Shown in pieces: positions 1 to 8,188 of a stretch of DNA of 64,000 bases (position 1 is the stretch's first letter; the number at the start of each line of letters is the position of its first letter). The notes under the pieces are model-generated. The model made no database searches. It was not told where the DNA came from and saw nothing but the letters and a program-made list of their open reading frames with translations. The translations under genes and the position numbers were made by a program. The DNA lies in NCBI GenBank assembly GCA_018401755.1, contig JAGYKJ010000007.1:434001-498000 (forward strand). Reading direction: 5' to 3'. Source of the DNA: Litorivicinus sp. GTDB taxonomy: Bacteria > Pseudomonadota > Gammaproteobacteria > Pseudomonadales > Litorivicinaceae.

Positions 1-1046
1 GCACTGACCCCTCCGATAGAACCAATGAAGGCGGCGATGAGCCATATCCATCCATGTAAGCTGCCTGAGGCGATGCCACTAAATAAGGCGCCGACATTGC
101 ATCCAAACGCGAGACGGGACGAGATGCCGAGCGCCAATCCTGCAGCCAGGATCGCGCCATAGAACCACCATTGCACAGACGGGCGAAGCGCGGTCTGTTC
201 TGCGCCCTTCCATGCTGCTAAGGCGGCTCCAGCGATTAATCCAAAGTCGGTGAGCGATGTGGTGTCTGTCAGCACAGACTGTGACAGTGCCTGGGCGTTG
301 ATTGGGTGTATCCAAAAGTCTGCAGTGCTGGGATCCCAGCCAAGCCCTGTCGCGAATTTGGCCGCCCATAGTCCGAGTCCATAGACCACACCCCAGGGTT
401 GCCCTGCGATGACGACATGCAAGCTAGCCAATACGGCAACACCGACAGCGGCAATCAGAAGCTGCTTATTCCATCGTGCCGTGCCCTGCCCGCGAGTCGC
501 CCACGCGGCTAACCCAATAAGGCCGACCACGGTGATCACGAGACTTGGTGCGACCCCAAAGGTCTCTGGGAGTGACACAGTGATGTGGGTGGTGTTGATG
601 ATCGCGAGCGGCAGGATTAATGTGCCCAGAAAGCTACCCACACAGAATGCAGGCAGTGCAACCAATGCAATGAGATTTCCAGATCCCGCGTTGACTAGCG
701 TCCCTGATCCGCACCCGAGGATCAGTTGCATGGCAAAGCCAAAGATCAACGCGCCTAAGATCATCGTGACTGACACTGGCGCGATTGCGCCGATTAAGGA
801 TGACGATTGGGCAATCAAGGGCTGGATGATAATTGCGGTCAAACCAATCGCGACACACTGGGCAAGAACCCCCTGCCCTTGCCGTTCTCGAATGAGGCGC
901 CGCCAAGGACCGGCGAAGCCGAACCCAAATCGTTCCAAGATAAATCCAATACCCAACCCAACCAGAGCGGTCAGTGAATAGCGAACGCCCGCCATAATAG
1001 CGAGCGCTCCCAGAAGAATCACGATCAGACCGACACGAAGAATCAT
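1..1046 (-). CDS. YeeE/YedE-family sulfur-compound transporter (3' end outside the window)
   Basis: An integral membrane protein of the YeeE/YedE family, whose members import thiosulfate or related sulfur (in some genomes selenium) compounds. The frame is open on the minus strand from an ATG at 1046 to the window edge, about 348 codons, so the C-terminus is missing. The translation is almost entirely hydrophobic helices. It carries the two half-repeats typical of the family, each with a conserved cysteine: LGCGSGTL in the first half and FGCNVGALFSG in the second. It lies 36 bp downstream of two exported rhodaneses on the same strand, which suggests one operon for capture and entry of sulfane sulfur. 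An AGGAAG about 15 nt upstream of the ATG is a poorly spaced ribosome site, so the start is not certain. The family call is firm; the exact substrate is inferred. Confidence 0.88.
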   Translation of the reverse strand, partial: MILRVGLIVILLGALAIMAGVRYSLTALVGLGIGFILERFGFGFAGPWRRLIRERQGQGVLAQCVAIGLTAIIIQPLIAQSSSLIGAIAPVSVTMILGALIFGFAMQLILGCGSGTLVNAGSGNLIALVALPAFCVGSFLGTLILPLAIINTTHITVSLPETFGVAPSLVITVVGLIGLAAWATRGQGTARWNKQLLIAAVGVAVLASLHVVIAGQPWGVVYGLGLWAAKFATGLGWDPSTADFWIHPINAQALSQSVLTDTTSLTDFGLIAGAALAAWKGAEQTALRPSVQWWFYGAILAAGLALGISSRLAFGCNVGALFSGIASGSLHGWIWLIAAFIGSIGGVS

Positions 1047-1082
1047 AGGTAGAGTGTGCTTCCTGACTGTTGTTGGCGTCCT

Positions 1083-2027
1083 TTAATTTGCGAGCTCGTT
1101 AAACCATTTTTTGGTTTTCAACACGGCAAACTGGATCGCTGATGGCACATTATCCATGCGTGAGTCGGTATTTGACCAGGCCACGATGGATTCTGCATAG
1201 AGCTTGACGTCGGGCACTTGGGCGACTTCGCTTAACACAAACCAATTGGTTGCTGCCCAGTGTCCAGTGTTGCAATAACTGATTGTATTGGCGGTATCCA
1301 GTCCGTTGGCCTTGACGATTTCCACAACCTCACCTTGCGCTTTTAAAAAAGGAGACTTGGGTGCGAAGAATGCGTCAAATGCCAAATTGTCTGCACCAGG
1401 CAGTGCGCCGGGCTTGCTGGCAGCACCATGCCATGCTTTGCCATTAAAGAAGTCGGCAGGACGTGCGTCGAGTAATCGTGTTCCCGGATTTTGTGTCTCG
1501 GCTTGCACATCTGCAGTTGAGGCATACCACTGATTGTTAAATACAAGTGTTGGGGATGTCGCCAGTACCTGAGGCACCCCTGAGGCCATCGCGAATCCGG
1601 CACTTTGATAGGCTTTGACCCCGCCATTTAGGACCGCCAAATTTTCGAAACCAACGGATTTAAGCGTCCAGTACACGCGCGCCGCAGCCCCAAAATCTGA
1701 GCTGTTTTTTCCTTCATGTGCAACCACGACTGAATCACTGAGATCCAGGCCTGCAGCACCGAAAATGGCCGCCAGTTGCGTTAACTCAGGTAATTTCCCT
1801 GGGTTTTCTGCAGGCCCACGGAATTTCCCGTACGGAATCTGGACGGATCCCGTGATGTGCGCTTGCGCGAACGCTTTTACGTCACCGCGAATATCGACGA
1901 TCTTGACCGCCTGCTGTTGTACCAGGGCGTCTAAATCCGAAGCCTCGATGATTGGTGACAGGGTTGCCGCCTGCGTCAAAGAGACAGAGGTGACAACGGC
2001 GATGCCGACGAGTAGATGACGCAACAT
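1083..2027 (-). CDS. Exported two-domain rhodanese (sulfurtransferase), copy A
   Basis: A 314-residue protein with an N-terminal signal peptide and two rhodanese domains, predicted to move sulfane sulfur in the periplasm. The first domain (about residues 30-140) has no cysteine in its active loop (VVAHEG...SSDFG) and is probably structural. The second carries the catalytic loop CNTGHWA inside YCNTGHWAATNWF, which places a persulfide-forming cysteine there. I place the start at 2027, not at the in-frame ATG at 2051, because AGGAGA sits 8 nt before it and the signal peptide then begins MLRHLL. It is a close paralogue of the gene immediately upstream (2113-3057); long stretches around both active loops are near-identical. 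A small GGCC-ATA-GGCC hairpin followed by TTGGTATTTTT lies between the two genes and might weakly attenuate transcription. The acceptor molecule is unknown. Confidence 0.9.
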   Translation of the reverse strand: MLRHLLVGIAVVTSVSLTQAATLSPIIEASDLDALVQQQAVKIVDIRGDVKAFAQAHITGSVQIPYGKFRGPAENPGKLPELTQLAAIFGAAGLDLSDSVVVAHEGKNSSDFGAAARVYWTLKSVGFENLAVLNGGVKAYQSAGFAMASGVPQVLATSPTLVFNNQWYASTADVQAETQNPGTRLLDARPADFFNGKAWHGAASKPGALPGADNLAFDAFFAPKSPFLKAQGEVVEIVKANGLDTANTISYCNTGHWAATNWFVLSEVAQVPDVKLYAESIVAWSNTDSRMDNVPSAIQFAVLKTKKWFNELAN

Positions 2028-2112
2028 GTTTGATTCTCCTAAAAATACCAAGGCCTATGGCCGCTATAACACTCTTCATTCAGCAGGGTCTTGAGGCTTA
2101 CCGCCTGACGCA

Positions 2113-3057
2113 TCAGTTGACCAGTCGGTCGAACCATCCCTTTGTCTTCAACATGGCGAACTGCAGGGCGGAAGGCACATTCACCATGGGCGCCCCCGTG
2201 TTTGACCATTCCACCATCGACTCGGCATACAGTTTGACATTGGGAATCCGTGCGACTTCGCTCAACACAAACCAGTTGGTTGCCGCCCAATGCCCAGTGT
2301 TGCAGTAGGTGATTACTTGAGGACCTTGAAGATTGTAGTCAGTGACGATAGCGAGCACGTCGTCGTCGTCCTTGAGTAAGGGTGTTCCAGCGTCAAAAAA
2401 ACGCTCGAACGGAATCAGATTTGCGCCCGGGATCGCACCTGGACGCCCTGCTGCTGCATGCCACGATGTGCCCTCATAGAACGCCGCCAGCCGTGCATCA
2501 ACGAGGAGGCCCTCGGCTCCCTCAATCGCATCCTGAACGTCTCTCGTTCCTGCATACCATTGACCATTAAATCGCAACGCCAGCTCTGTTGGGGTGATCT
2601 CATGGTCACCTGATGCGAGGTCAAAGCCATCTTTCTGGTAGCCTCGAAACCCGCCATTTAAAATCGACAGTGACTCAAAACCCACCGATTTCAATGTCCA
2701 ATAGACGCGTGCTGCGGCACCAAAATCTGACGTTGTGACCCCATCATGCACAATCACAACCACATCTTTCGGCGTCAAACCGATCGATCCGAGCCGCTCG
2801 GAAAGCACGTCAAGCGACAGTAATTGGCCTGGATTATGATCAGGTCCACGAAATGCTGTGTAGGGCAAGTGACGCGAACCAGGAATGTGACCCGCCTTGA
2901 ACTCTGCTGCCTGCTCTCGGATGTCGAGCACGATGACCTCATTCGCATCAATCAAGTCAACCAGATCAAACGAATTGATCACGGCATTGAACGCGAATGA
3001 AGTGGCACTCGAGACGCTCAAGAGGATCGCGGCAACCCATCGCTTTGCAGACATCAT
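2113..3057 (-). CDS. Exported two-domain rhodanese (sulfurtransferase), copy B
   Basis: First gene of the minus-strand rhodanese-rhodanese-YeeE group. It encodes 314 residues with a signal peptide (about residues 1-22, ending near SFAF), an N-terminal rhodanese fold lacking a loop cysteine (VVIVHDG..TSDFG), and a C-terminal domain with the active loop CNTGHWA. The phrases DFGAAARVYWTLKSVGFE and ATNWFVLSEVA are shared with copy A, so this is a tandem duplication that has since diverged. Two adjacent ATGs (3057 and 3054) both fit the AAGGA ribosome site. Family members transfer sulfur from thiosulfate or mercaptopyruvate to thiol acceptors. Export together with a YeeE-type importer suggests periplasmic handling of thiosulfate or persulfide. 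The promoter is probably in the AT-rich region 3090-3150. Confidence 0.9.
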   Translation of the reverse strand: MMSAKRWVAAILLSVSSATSFAFNAVINSFDLVDLIDANEVIVLDIREQAAEFKAGHIPGSRHLPYTAFRGPDHNPGQLLSLDVLSERLGSIGLTPKDVVVIVHDGVTTSDFGAAARVYWTLKSVGFESLSILNGGFRGYQKDGFDLASGDHEITPTELALRFNGQWYAGTRDVQDAIEGAEGLLVDARLAAFYEGTSWHAAAGRPGAIPGANLIPFERFFDAGTPLLKDDDDVLAIVTDYNLQGPQVITYCNTGHWAATNWFVLSEVARIPNVKLYAESMVEWSNTGAPMVNVPSALQFAMLKTKGWFDRLVN

Positions 3058-3114
3058 TCATTCCTTGGTAACATCACTTGGATGCGCAGAATAACGAGCC
3101 CTGGATAGATCGAA

Positions 3115-3137
3115 AAAGAATATTTAATTCATTCTTT
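3115..3137. promoter_or_regulatory. Inverted repeat upstream of the rhodanese operon, possible operator
   Basis: AAAGAAT and ATTCTTT form perfect 7-bp arms separated by 9 bp in an AT-rich stretch about 60 bp upstream of the first rhodanese start. The position fits an operator over the promoter of that operon. No regulator gene is next to it, so the cognate protein is unknown. The spacing and orientation do not match the ATTC-N8-GAAT site described for SqrR-type persulfide sensors. Confidence 0.35.
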
Positions 3138-3176
3138 ATATCAAAATTGAATAACAGATGCGCTTTGCCTTGGCTG

Positions 3177-3437
3177 CTAGCGCGTTCGCTGCGTTGGGCA
3201 AACGTGGCGACCATAGACGAATCCACGTTTCGCCCGATGTTTGGTGACTCGCCCCGAGACACGTGCGCGCCACAACTGAAAACTGCGTGGTTTGAGGGTG
3301 CGACGCATCAGTGCGATCACGCCGGATTCGCTGAGTCCATAGAGGGTTTCGATGGCTTCAAAGGGTGTGCGATCTTCCCACGCCATTTCAATCACACGGC
3401 CGATGTCAGACTCAGATAAATGGATCATATCCGGCAT
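3177..3437 (-). CDS. DUF2805 (TIGR03643) family small protein
   Basis: An 86-residue basic protein that matches the DUF2805/TIGR03643 family by its pattern: MAWEDRTPFEAIE near residue 18, GLSESGVIALMR near 34, LKPRSFQLWRARVSGR near 48, then TKH. The family is widespread in proteobacteria and marine bacteria and has no established function. The regular helices and arginine-rich C-terminus would suit nucleic-acid binding, but that is inference. The start codon at 3437 overlaps the stop of the upstream acidic gene by one base (TGATG), so translation is probably coupled. The following 120 bp hold only the rhodanese promoter region. Confidence 0.8.
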   Translation of the reverse strand: MPDMIHLSESDIGRVIEMAWEDRTPFEAIETLYGLSESGVIALMRRTLKPRSFQLWRARVSGRVTKHRAKRGFVYGRHVCPTQRTR

Positions 3438-4135
3438 CAGTGCACCGTTTGTCCATTCTCATCGTCATCCTCTTCGTCGTCAGTGGATTCCTCAAAGTCA
3501 TCATCGAACATGCCACTTTGTTCTAGGTTCGCAACTAAGCCTTCTGGCATTTGCTGATTGAATTCATCAATCAGGTCGCGCACCACTGTTTGCAGGGCTT
3601 CTACAGCAATTTGATGGTTTTCACGGATCGCATCATCTTCGATATCCATTTGGCCATGCCAGTACAAGCACGCGGCCATTGCATCGTGCGCCTCATTGGC
3701 GACTTGATCGTAAAAGCCTTGATGTACCCCATCCTGCGACTCTGCGCGGTAGATTGTGATGGTGAGATCGGCATCCTGCTCCCAAGGCGGCAAGGTTGGT
3801 TGCCGGAGAATCATGCGCACGAGATACAGCCGAGAGCGGTTCTCTAGGATGCAAATGGCATCATCCATTCGCACTGGCACCCCATCTTCTCGCTCCGCGA
3901 GAGACACATAGGCGGCCATGACTGGGGCTGACAGCCAAGGGGTTTCATCATCTTCGCCAATTAATTGATCTGCCAACAGGCAATGCAAACACTCGAGCTC
4001 AGGTTGCTTCAAGCTATATTCGGCTTGGAAGATGGTGAGGTCGTCGGTTTGTCCTGCATGCCGAAAGTCCTGATCAAACAACGAGACTGCGTGCTCTCGA
4101 TGTGGAGCGTCATCAAATAATTCCAGTGCTTGCAA
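3437..4135 (-). CDS. Hypothetical acidic protein
   Basis: I do not recognise this 232-residue protein. It has no signal peptide and no membrane segment. It is strongly acidic throughout, and the last 30 residues are almost all Asp and Glu (DDDFEESTDDEEDDDENG). A C-x2-C-like pair (ECLHCL, near residue 50) is present but there is no second pair, so a zinc site is doubtful. A helix-rich middle (IAVEALQTVVRDLIDEFNQ) precedes the tail. It is translationally coupled to the basic DUF2805 gene at 3177-3437, so an acidic/basic partner pair is possible. The start at 4135 is about 75 bp from the divergent transporter operon. The function is unknown. Confidence 0.7.
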   Translation of the reverse strand: MQALELFDDAPHREHAVSLFDQDFRHAGQTDDLTIFQAEYSLKQPELECLHCLLADQLIGEDDETPWLSAPVMAAYVSLAEREDGVPVRMDDAICILENRSRLYLVRMILRQPTLPPWEQDADLTITIYRAESQDGVHQGFYDQVANEAHDAMAACLYWHGQMDIEDDAIRENHQIAVEALQTVVRDLIDEFNQQMPEGLVANLEQSGMFDDDFEESTDDEEDDDENGQTVH

Positions 4136-4210
4136 GATTGCATCCTTTGAGGGCTGGCGCCATAGTCTCTGTATTGAACCAAGAACGGCCCCGATTGAGA
4201 ACCCGAAACT

Positions 4211-5233
4211 GTGACTCAGTACTTTTTCCGCCGTATTTTACTGATGATCCCGACCTTTCTCGGCATCACATTATTAGTCTTTACACTGACTCGCTTAGTG
4301 CCGGGTGGTCCGATTGAGCGGATGATGACTGAGATGCAGATGGCACAGGGTGATACGGCCACTGCATTGGCAGGCCCAGAGCGTGGCGGCGTCCTATCCA
4401 GTGCGCAGCTGGCGCAACTCGAGGCTTACTACGGATTCGATCAGTCGATTCCAGAAGCCTATCTGAATTGGTTGGGCCGCGTGTTGCAATTGGATTTGGG
4501 AATGAGCACCCGTTATCACGAACCTGTCTGGAACATCATTGCTGACCGTCTCCCCATTTCCTTGTACTACGGTCTTGTGACCTTGATCTTAACCTATGCC
4601 ATTTCGATCCCGCTCGGCATTGCTAAGGCACTTCGCCATGGCCAGCGATTTGATCATGTGTCCTCGACCATTGTATTCGTCGGGTATGCCATTCCAGGGT
4701 ATGTGTTAGCCATCGCGCTGTTGACGACCTTCGCCGCGCAACTGGATTGGTTCCCGCTGGGAGGGTTTACATCGGAGCGCTTTGAGGAATTGAGCGGTTT
4801 TGGTCAGGTCAAAGATATTATTTGGCACTCCATTCTTCCCTTGTTGGCCTATCTGCTGGGGAGCTTCGCGGTCATGACATTTATGATGAAAAACGCGTTG
4901 ATGGATCAATTGGCTGCTGACTATGTGCGCACAGCGCTTGCGAAAGGCCTGTCATTTAGCGATGCGATTCGAAAGCATGCAGTCCGCAACGCATTGATTC
5001 CATTGGCCACTCACTTTGGCAACAATATCAGCGTCATTCTTTCTGGATCGTTCTTGATCGAAACAATTTTCAACATCAACGGATTTGGCTTGTTAGGGTA
5101 CGAAAGCTTATTGGAGCGGGACTATCCGGTGGTGATGGGGATCTTGGTGATCTCGTCGCTTCTGTTTTTAATCGGTAACATCCTCTCAGACCTGTGTGTT
5201 GCTTGGGTCGATCCGAGGGTACGGTTCGGATGA
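4211..5233 (+). CDS. yejB: Oligopeptide ABC transporter permease, YejB type
   Basis: First permease of a YejABEF-like peptide importer in the inner membrane; in enterics this system takes up peptides and microcin C. It is 340 residues long (E. coli YejB about 364). It begins with MTQYFFRRILLMIPTFLGI, the standard first helix of DppB/OppB/YejB permeases, followed by LTRLVPGGPIERM. It has five further helices and a permease coupling loop at ADYVRTALAKGLSF near residue 235, which docks the ATPase. The start is GTG at 4211. Its stop overlaps the next permease gene (ATGATG at 5230), so the operon is translationally coupled. It is divergent from the acidic hypothetical gene, with no clear promoter motif in the 75-bp gap. 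Confidence 0.92.
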   Translation: MTQYFFRRILLMIPTFLGITLLVFTLTRLVPGGPIERMMTEMQMAQGDTATALAGPERGGVLSSAQLAQLEAYYGFDQSIPEAYLNWLGRVLQLDLGMSTRYHEPVWNIIADRLPISLYYGLVTLILTYAISIPLGIAKALRHGQRFDHVSSTIVFVGYAIPGYVLAIALLTTFAAQLDWFPLGGFTSERFEELSGFGQVKDIIWHSILPLLAYLLGSFAVMTFMMKNALMDQLAADYVRTALAKGLSFSDAIRKHAVRNALIPLATHFGNNISVILSGSFLIETIFNINGFGLLGYESLLERDYPVVMGILVISSLLFLIGNILSDLCVAWVDPRVRFG

Positions 5234-6276
5234 TGCGCATCGATCCAATCACACGGGCGAAATTTGCTCGCTTTCGAGCGATGCGGCGCGGTTACTGGAG
5301 CGCTCTGATCCTTGGTGCACTGATGCTGTTGTCGCTCTGTGCTGAGCTGTTGGTGAACTCACGGGCGCTCATCGTGGTGTATCAAGGCACTTGGCATTTT
5401 CCAACCTACGGTGCGGTCATTCCGGGCACTGTATTTGGGGAAGACTATGCGTATGAGACGAATTACCGAGACTTAAAAGGCCGTTTTCAGGCTGCCAATC
5501 AAGGGGATTGGGTGGTGATGCCACTGATTCCGTTTAACCCACTTGAGATCAATACGTATGACGGGGAGTTTGCACCGCATCCACCGAATGCGGGCCGAGA
5601 TCATTATCTTGGAACCGACGTCGCGGGCCGGGATGTGGCGGCACGGTTGGTATATGGTTTTCGCATTGCAATATGGTTCAGCATGGCGCTCCTCCTGAGT
5701 ACCTATGTGATCGGCATCGGTCTGGGATGCTGGATGGGGTACCGTGGCGGATGGGTCGATCTTGGGATTCAGCGTCTGATTGAAATCTGGAGTAACGTGC
5801 CGTTCTTGTACGTCATCATGATTGTCGCCAGCATTGTGACGCCTGGATTTGGTTTATTGGTCAGTTTGATGGTGTTGTTTGGTTGGATGGGGATGACCTG
5901 GTACATGCGCACTGCGACCTATAAAGAGGCAGCGCGTGACTATGTGCTTGCGGCACGTGCATTGGGCGCGAGTCCGACCCGGATCATTGTGCGTCATATT
6001 TTGCCAAATACCGTGTCCATTATTGTCACCTTTATTCCGTTTTCTATTGCGGGAGGAATCACGGCACTCACGGCCTTGGATTACCTGGGCTTTGGCCTGC
6101 CACCCCCGACTCCGAGCTGGGGTGAACTGCTAAAGCAAGGCACTGATCGATTGGATGCGGCCTGGATTGTCTCGAGCGTTGTCTGTGGACTGATCGCAAT
6201 CTTAGTGATGGTGACCTTCGTCGGGGAAGCGATTCGGGAAGCATTTGATCCCCGTCGGCAGGTACGTTATGCGTAA
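5230..6276 (+). CDS. yejE: Oligopeptide ABC transporter permease, YejE type
   Basis: Second permease of the importer, 348 residues from the ATG at 5230 that overlaps the yejB stop. As in YejE proteins, a first helix near residue 25 is followed by a long periplasmic segment (about residues 50-130) containing PFNPLEINTYDG and HYLGTDVAGRDV. Five more helices follow, with the EAA-type coupling loop EAARDYVLAARALGAS near residue 235. The long insert after the first helix and the LGTD.AGRDV motif separate YejE and DppC from YejB. An ATG further upstream at 5194 lies inside yejB and is unlikely. The 3' end overlaps the yejA start by 8 bp. Confidence 0.92.
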   Translation: MMRIDPITRAKFARFRAMRRGYWSALILGALMLLSLCAELLVNSRALIVVYQGTWHFPTYGAVIPGTVFGEDYAYETNYRDLKGRFQAANQGDWVVMPLIPFNPLEINTYDGEFAPHPPNAGRDHYLGTDVAGRDVAARLVYGFRIAIWFSMALLLSTYVIGIGLGCWMGYRGGWVDLGIQRLIEIWSNVPFLYVIMIVASIVTPGFGLLVSLMVLFGWMGMTWYMRTATYKEAARDYVLAARALGASPTRIIVRHILPNTVSIIVTFIPFSIAGGITALTALDYLGFGLPPPTPSWGELLKQGTDRLDAAWIVSSVVCGLIAILVMVTFVGEAIREAFDPRRQVRYA

Positions 6277-8188
6277 GGGTGGTCAAGCTCTCTGGAGTAT
6301 TTTCGTGGTCGCACTGGTGGGCTGTTCGAAGCCTCCGGAAGTTGATCTTGCCAGTGAGTGGTCTAGTGCCAATCAGTTGGTCTGGACCAGAGACATTGCG
6401 GCAGCACGACACGCCTTGTTGACGCCCTATCCCGCGCTCGGTCTGGATCAATTACCGGGTGACCTCGCCTGGGAAACGCATTCCGGCGAACCTTTCCTTG
6501 GAGATCCCAATTCTGTCCCTGGGGGAACTTTTTATGACCATGCCAACGTCTATCCACTGACCTTGCGGACGGTCGGGCCGGACTCGAATAACTCGTTTCG
6601 AGGCTATCTGCTCGCCAATCAGTGGAGCTTGACGACGCTCCATCCGGACACTGAAGTGCCCATGCCCGAACTGGCGCTTGAGTGGGCCGTCAGCGCAGAT
6701 CAGACCACCCTCTTTTTTCGTCTGGACCCCACTGTGCGCTGGTCAGATGGCGTCCCTGTGACGGCCGATGATTACCTCTACACGATCGAATTTATGCGCT
6801 CCGAAGCCATTGTTGCACCCTGGTACAACAACTATTTCACGGAGCAAATTCTGGGCGTCGACAAGTACGATGACTACACCATCGCAGTGCGTGGGCCGGT
6901 TCCGAAGACAGCTGTCGATTTACACACGAGTCTCTCGATTTCCCCGAAGCCACGGCACTTCCATGTGCTCGATGCAGGATGGGTCCAGAATACCAATTGG
7001 GCGATCGAGCCCAATACGGGGCCCTATCAAATTGAACGTCGAAGCATTGTCGATGGCAAAGGAAAGTATCTTGTATTCGAGAAAAAAGCAGATTGGTGGG
7101 GATGGAGTCGGCCACAATATCGTGGACGATTTAATGTCGATCGCGTCCGAATCAAAATTATCCGAGATCCCAATACCGCGTTCCAGGCATTTAATAAGGG
7201 AGACCTTGATAGTTTCGCGCTGATACTTCCCGAGTTTTGGCATGAAAAGGCGAAGGGACCAGCCTATGATCGCGGCTATCTTGAAAAGTTGTGGGTGTAT
7301 AACGACGCGCCAAGACCATCGACCGGTGTGTGGATGAATCAAGCGCACTCATTACTTGCCCAACAGTCTATTCGTCTGGGGATCCAGCACAGCCTGAACT
7401 TTGACAAAATGCTCAGCACGGTGCTTCGCAATGACTACGTGCGCTTGCATCAGCATTTCACCGGCTATGGCGCCTATACCAACCCAGAGGTGCGGCCACG
7501 CGCATTTGATTTGGCCAAGGCCGATCAATACTTTGGGACAGCTGGCTTTGACCGTCGTGGTCCGGATGGCATCCGGGTGCGTGGGGAACAGCGCTTATCC
7601 TTGACCATGACCTATTCGCAAGCGGTGCATACACCACGATTGGTGGTGTTGCAGGACGAAGCGAAAAAGGCGGGTCTCGAAATCAAGTTGCAGCTTCTGG
7701 ACGGCCAGAATGCTTTTCGGAACATCATGGAGAAGCAGCATGAGCTCGCCTGGATGGGCTGGTCGACTGGGTTTCGCCCCGCGTATTGGGAACACTATCA
7801 TTCAACCAATGCAGGGAAGCCGCAAACCAACAATATCACCAACACTGCGATTGCAGAGTTGGATCAACTGATTGAGTCCTATCGCAATGCAGTCGATGCC
7901 GAAACACGAATTGCGTTATCCCATGTCATTCAAGCGCGCCTAGATGACGAAGCGATGTTTGCTCCAGGGTATATGGTCCCCTACTCTCGCGGCGCGCATT
8001 GGCGCTGGATCCGCTTTCCCGAGGCTGCCGGAACCCGAGATGGAGGTGGTCTCTATGACCCATTTGCCTCCGCATCAGGCGGACTATTCTGGATTGATCC
8101 TGTGATCCGCGATGAAACCCGAAATGCACAACAGACAGGTGATGCATTTTCACCTGTATTGCGCGTCGATGAGCGGTTTAGGCCATGA
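6269..8188 (+). CDS. yejA: Oligopeptide-binding lipoprotein, YejA type
   Basis: Substrate-binding protein of the importer (SBP_bac_5 family), 639 residues. The start at 6269 gives MRKGGQALW, a hydrophobic stretch and a lipobox LVGC at residues 16-19, so it is a lipoprotein where enteric YejA is a soluble periplasmic protein. Recognisable family features are the early YPLTLRTVGPDSNN segment, DPTVRWSDGVPVTADDYLYTIE and the C-terminal half with the WWGWSRPQYRG motif. In many relatives the binding-protein gene comes first; here it sits third, after both permeases. It overlaps the permease stop and the following ATPase start, indicating one transcript. Substrates are probably short peptides; that is inferred from the family. 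Confidence 0.92.
   Translation: MRKGGQALWSIFVVALVGCSKPPEVDLASEWSSANQLVWTRDIAAARHALLTPYPALGLDQLPGDLAWETHSGEPFLGDPNSVPGGTFYDHANVYPLTLRTVGPDSNNSFRGYLLANQWSLTTLHPDTEVPMPELALEWAVSADQTTLFFRLDPTVRWSDGVPVTADDYLYTIEFMRSEAIVAPWYNNYFTEQILGVDKYDDYTIAVRGPVPKTAVDLHTSLSISPKPRHFHVLDAGWVQNTNWAIEPNTGPYQIERRSIVDGKGKYLVFEKKADWWGWSRPQYRGRFNVDRVRIKIIRDPNTAFQAFNKGDLDSFALILPEFWHEKAKGPAYDRGYLEKLWVYNDAPRPSTGVWMNQAHSLLAQQSIRLGIQHSLNFDKMLSTVLRNDYVRLHQHFTGYGAYTNPEVRPRAFDLAKADQYFGTAGFDRRGPDGIRVRGEQRLSLTMTYSQAVHTPRLVVLQDEAKKAGLEIKLQLLDGQNAFRNIMEKQHELAWMGWSTGFRPAYWEHYHSTNAGKPQTNNITNTAIAELDQLIESYRNAVDAETRIALSHVIQARLDDEAMFAPGYMVPYSRGAHWRWIRFPEAAGTRDGGGLYDPFASASGGLFWIDPVIRDETRNAQQTGDAFSPVLRVDERFRP

Noticed and set aside
409-981. 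A 190-codon plus-strand open frame
   Set aside because: It lies antisense to the YeeE/YedE gene, whose minus-strand translation shows clear family motifs; the plus-strand product is basic, low in structure and resembles nothing.
3115-3152. SqrR/BigR-type ATTC-N8-GAAT operator at the rhodanese promoter
   Set aside because: The inner repeat has the reverse orientation (GAAT-N9-ATTC), and the nearest ATTC...GAAT pair is 14 bp apart.
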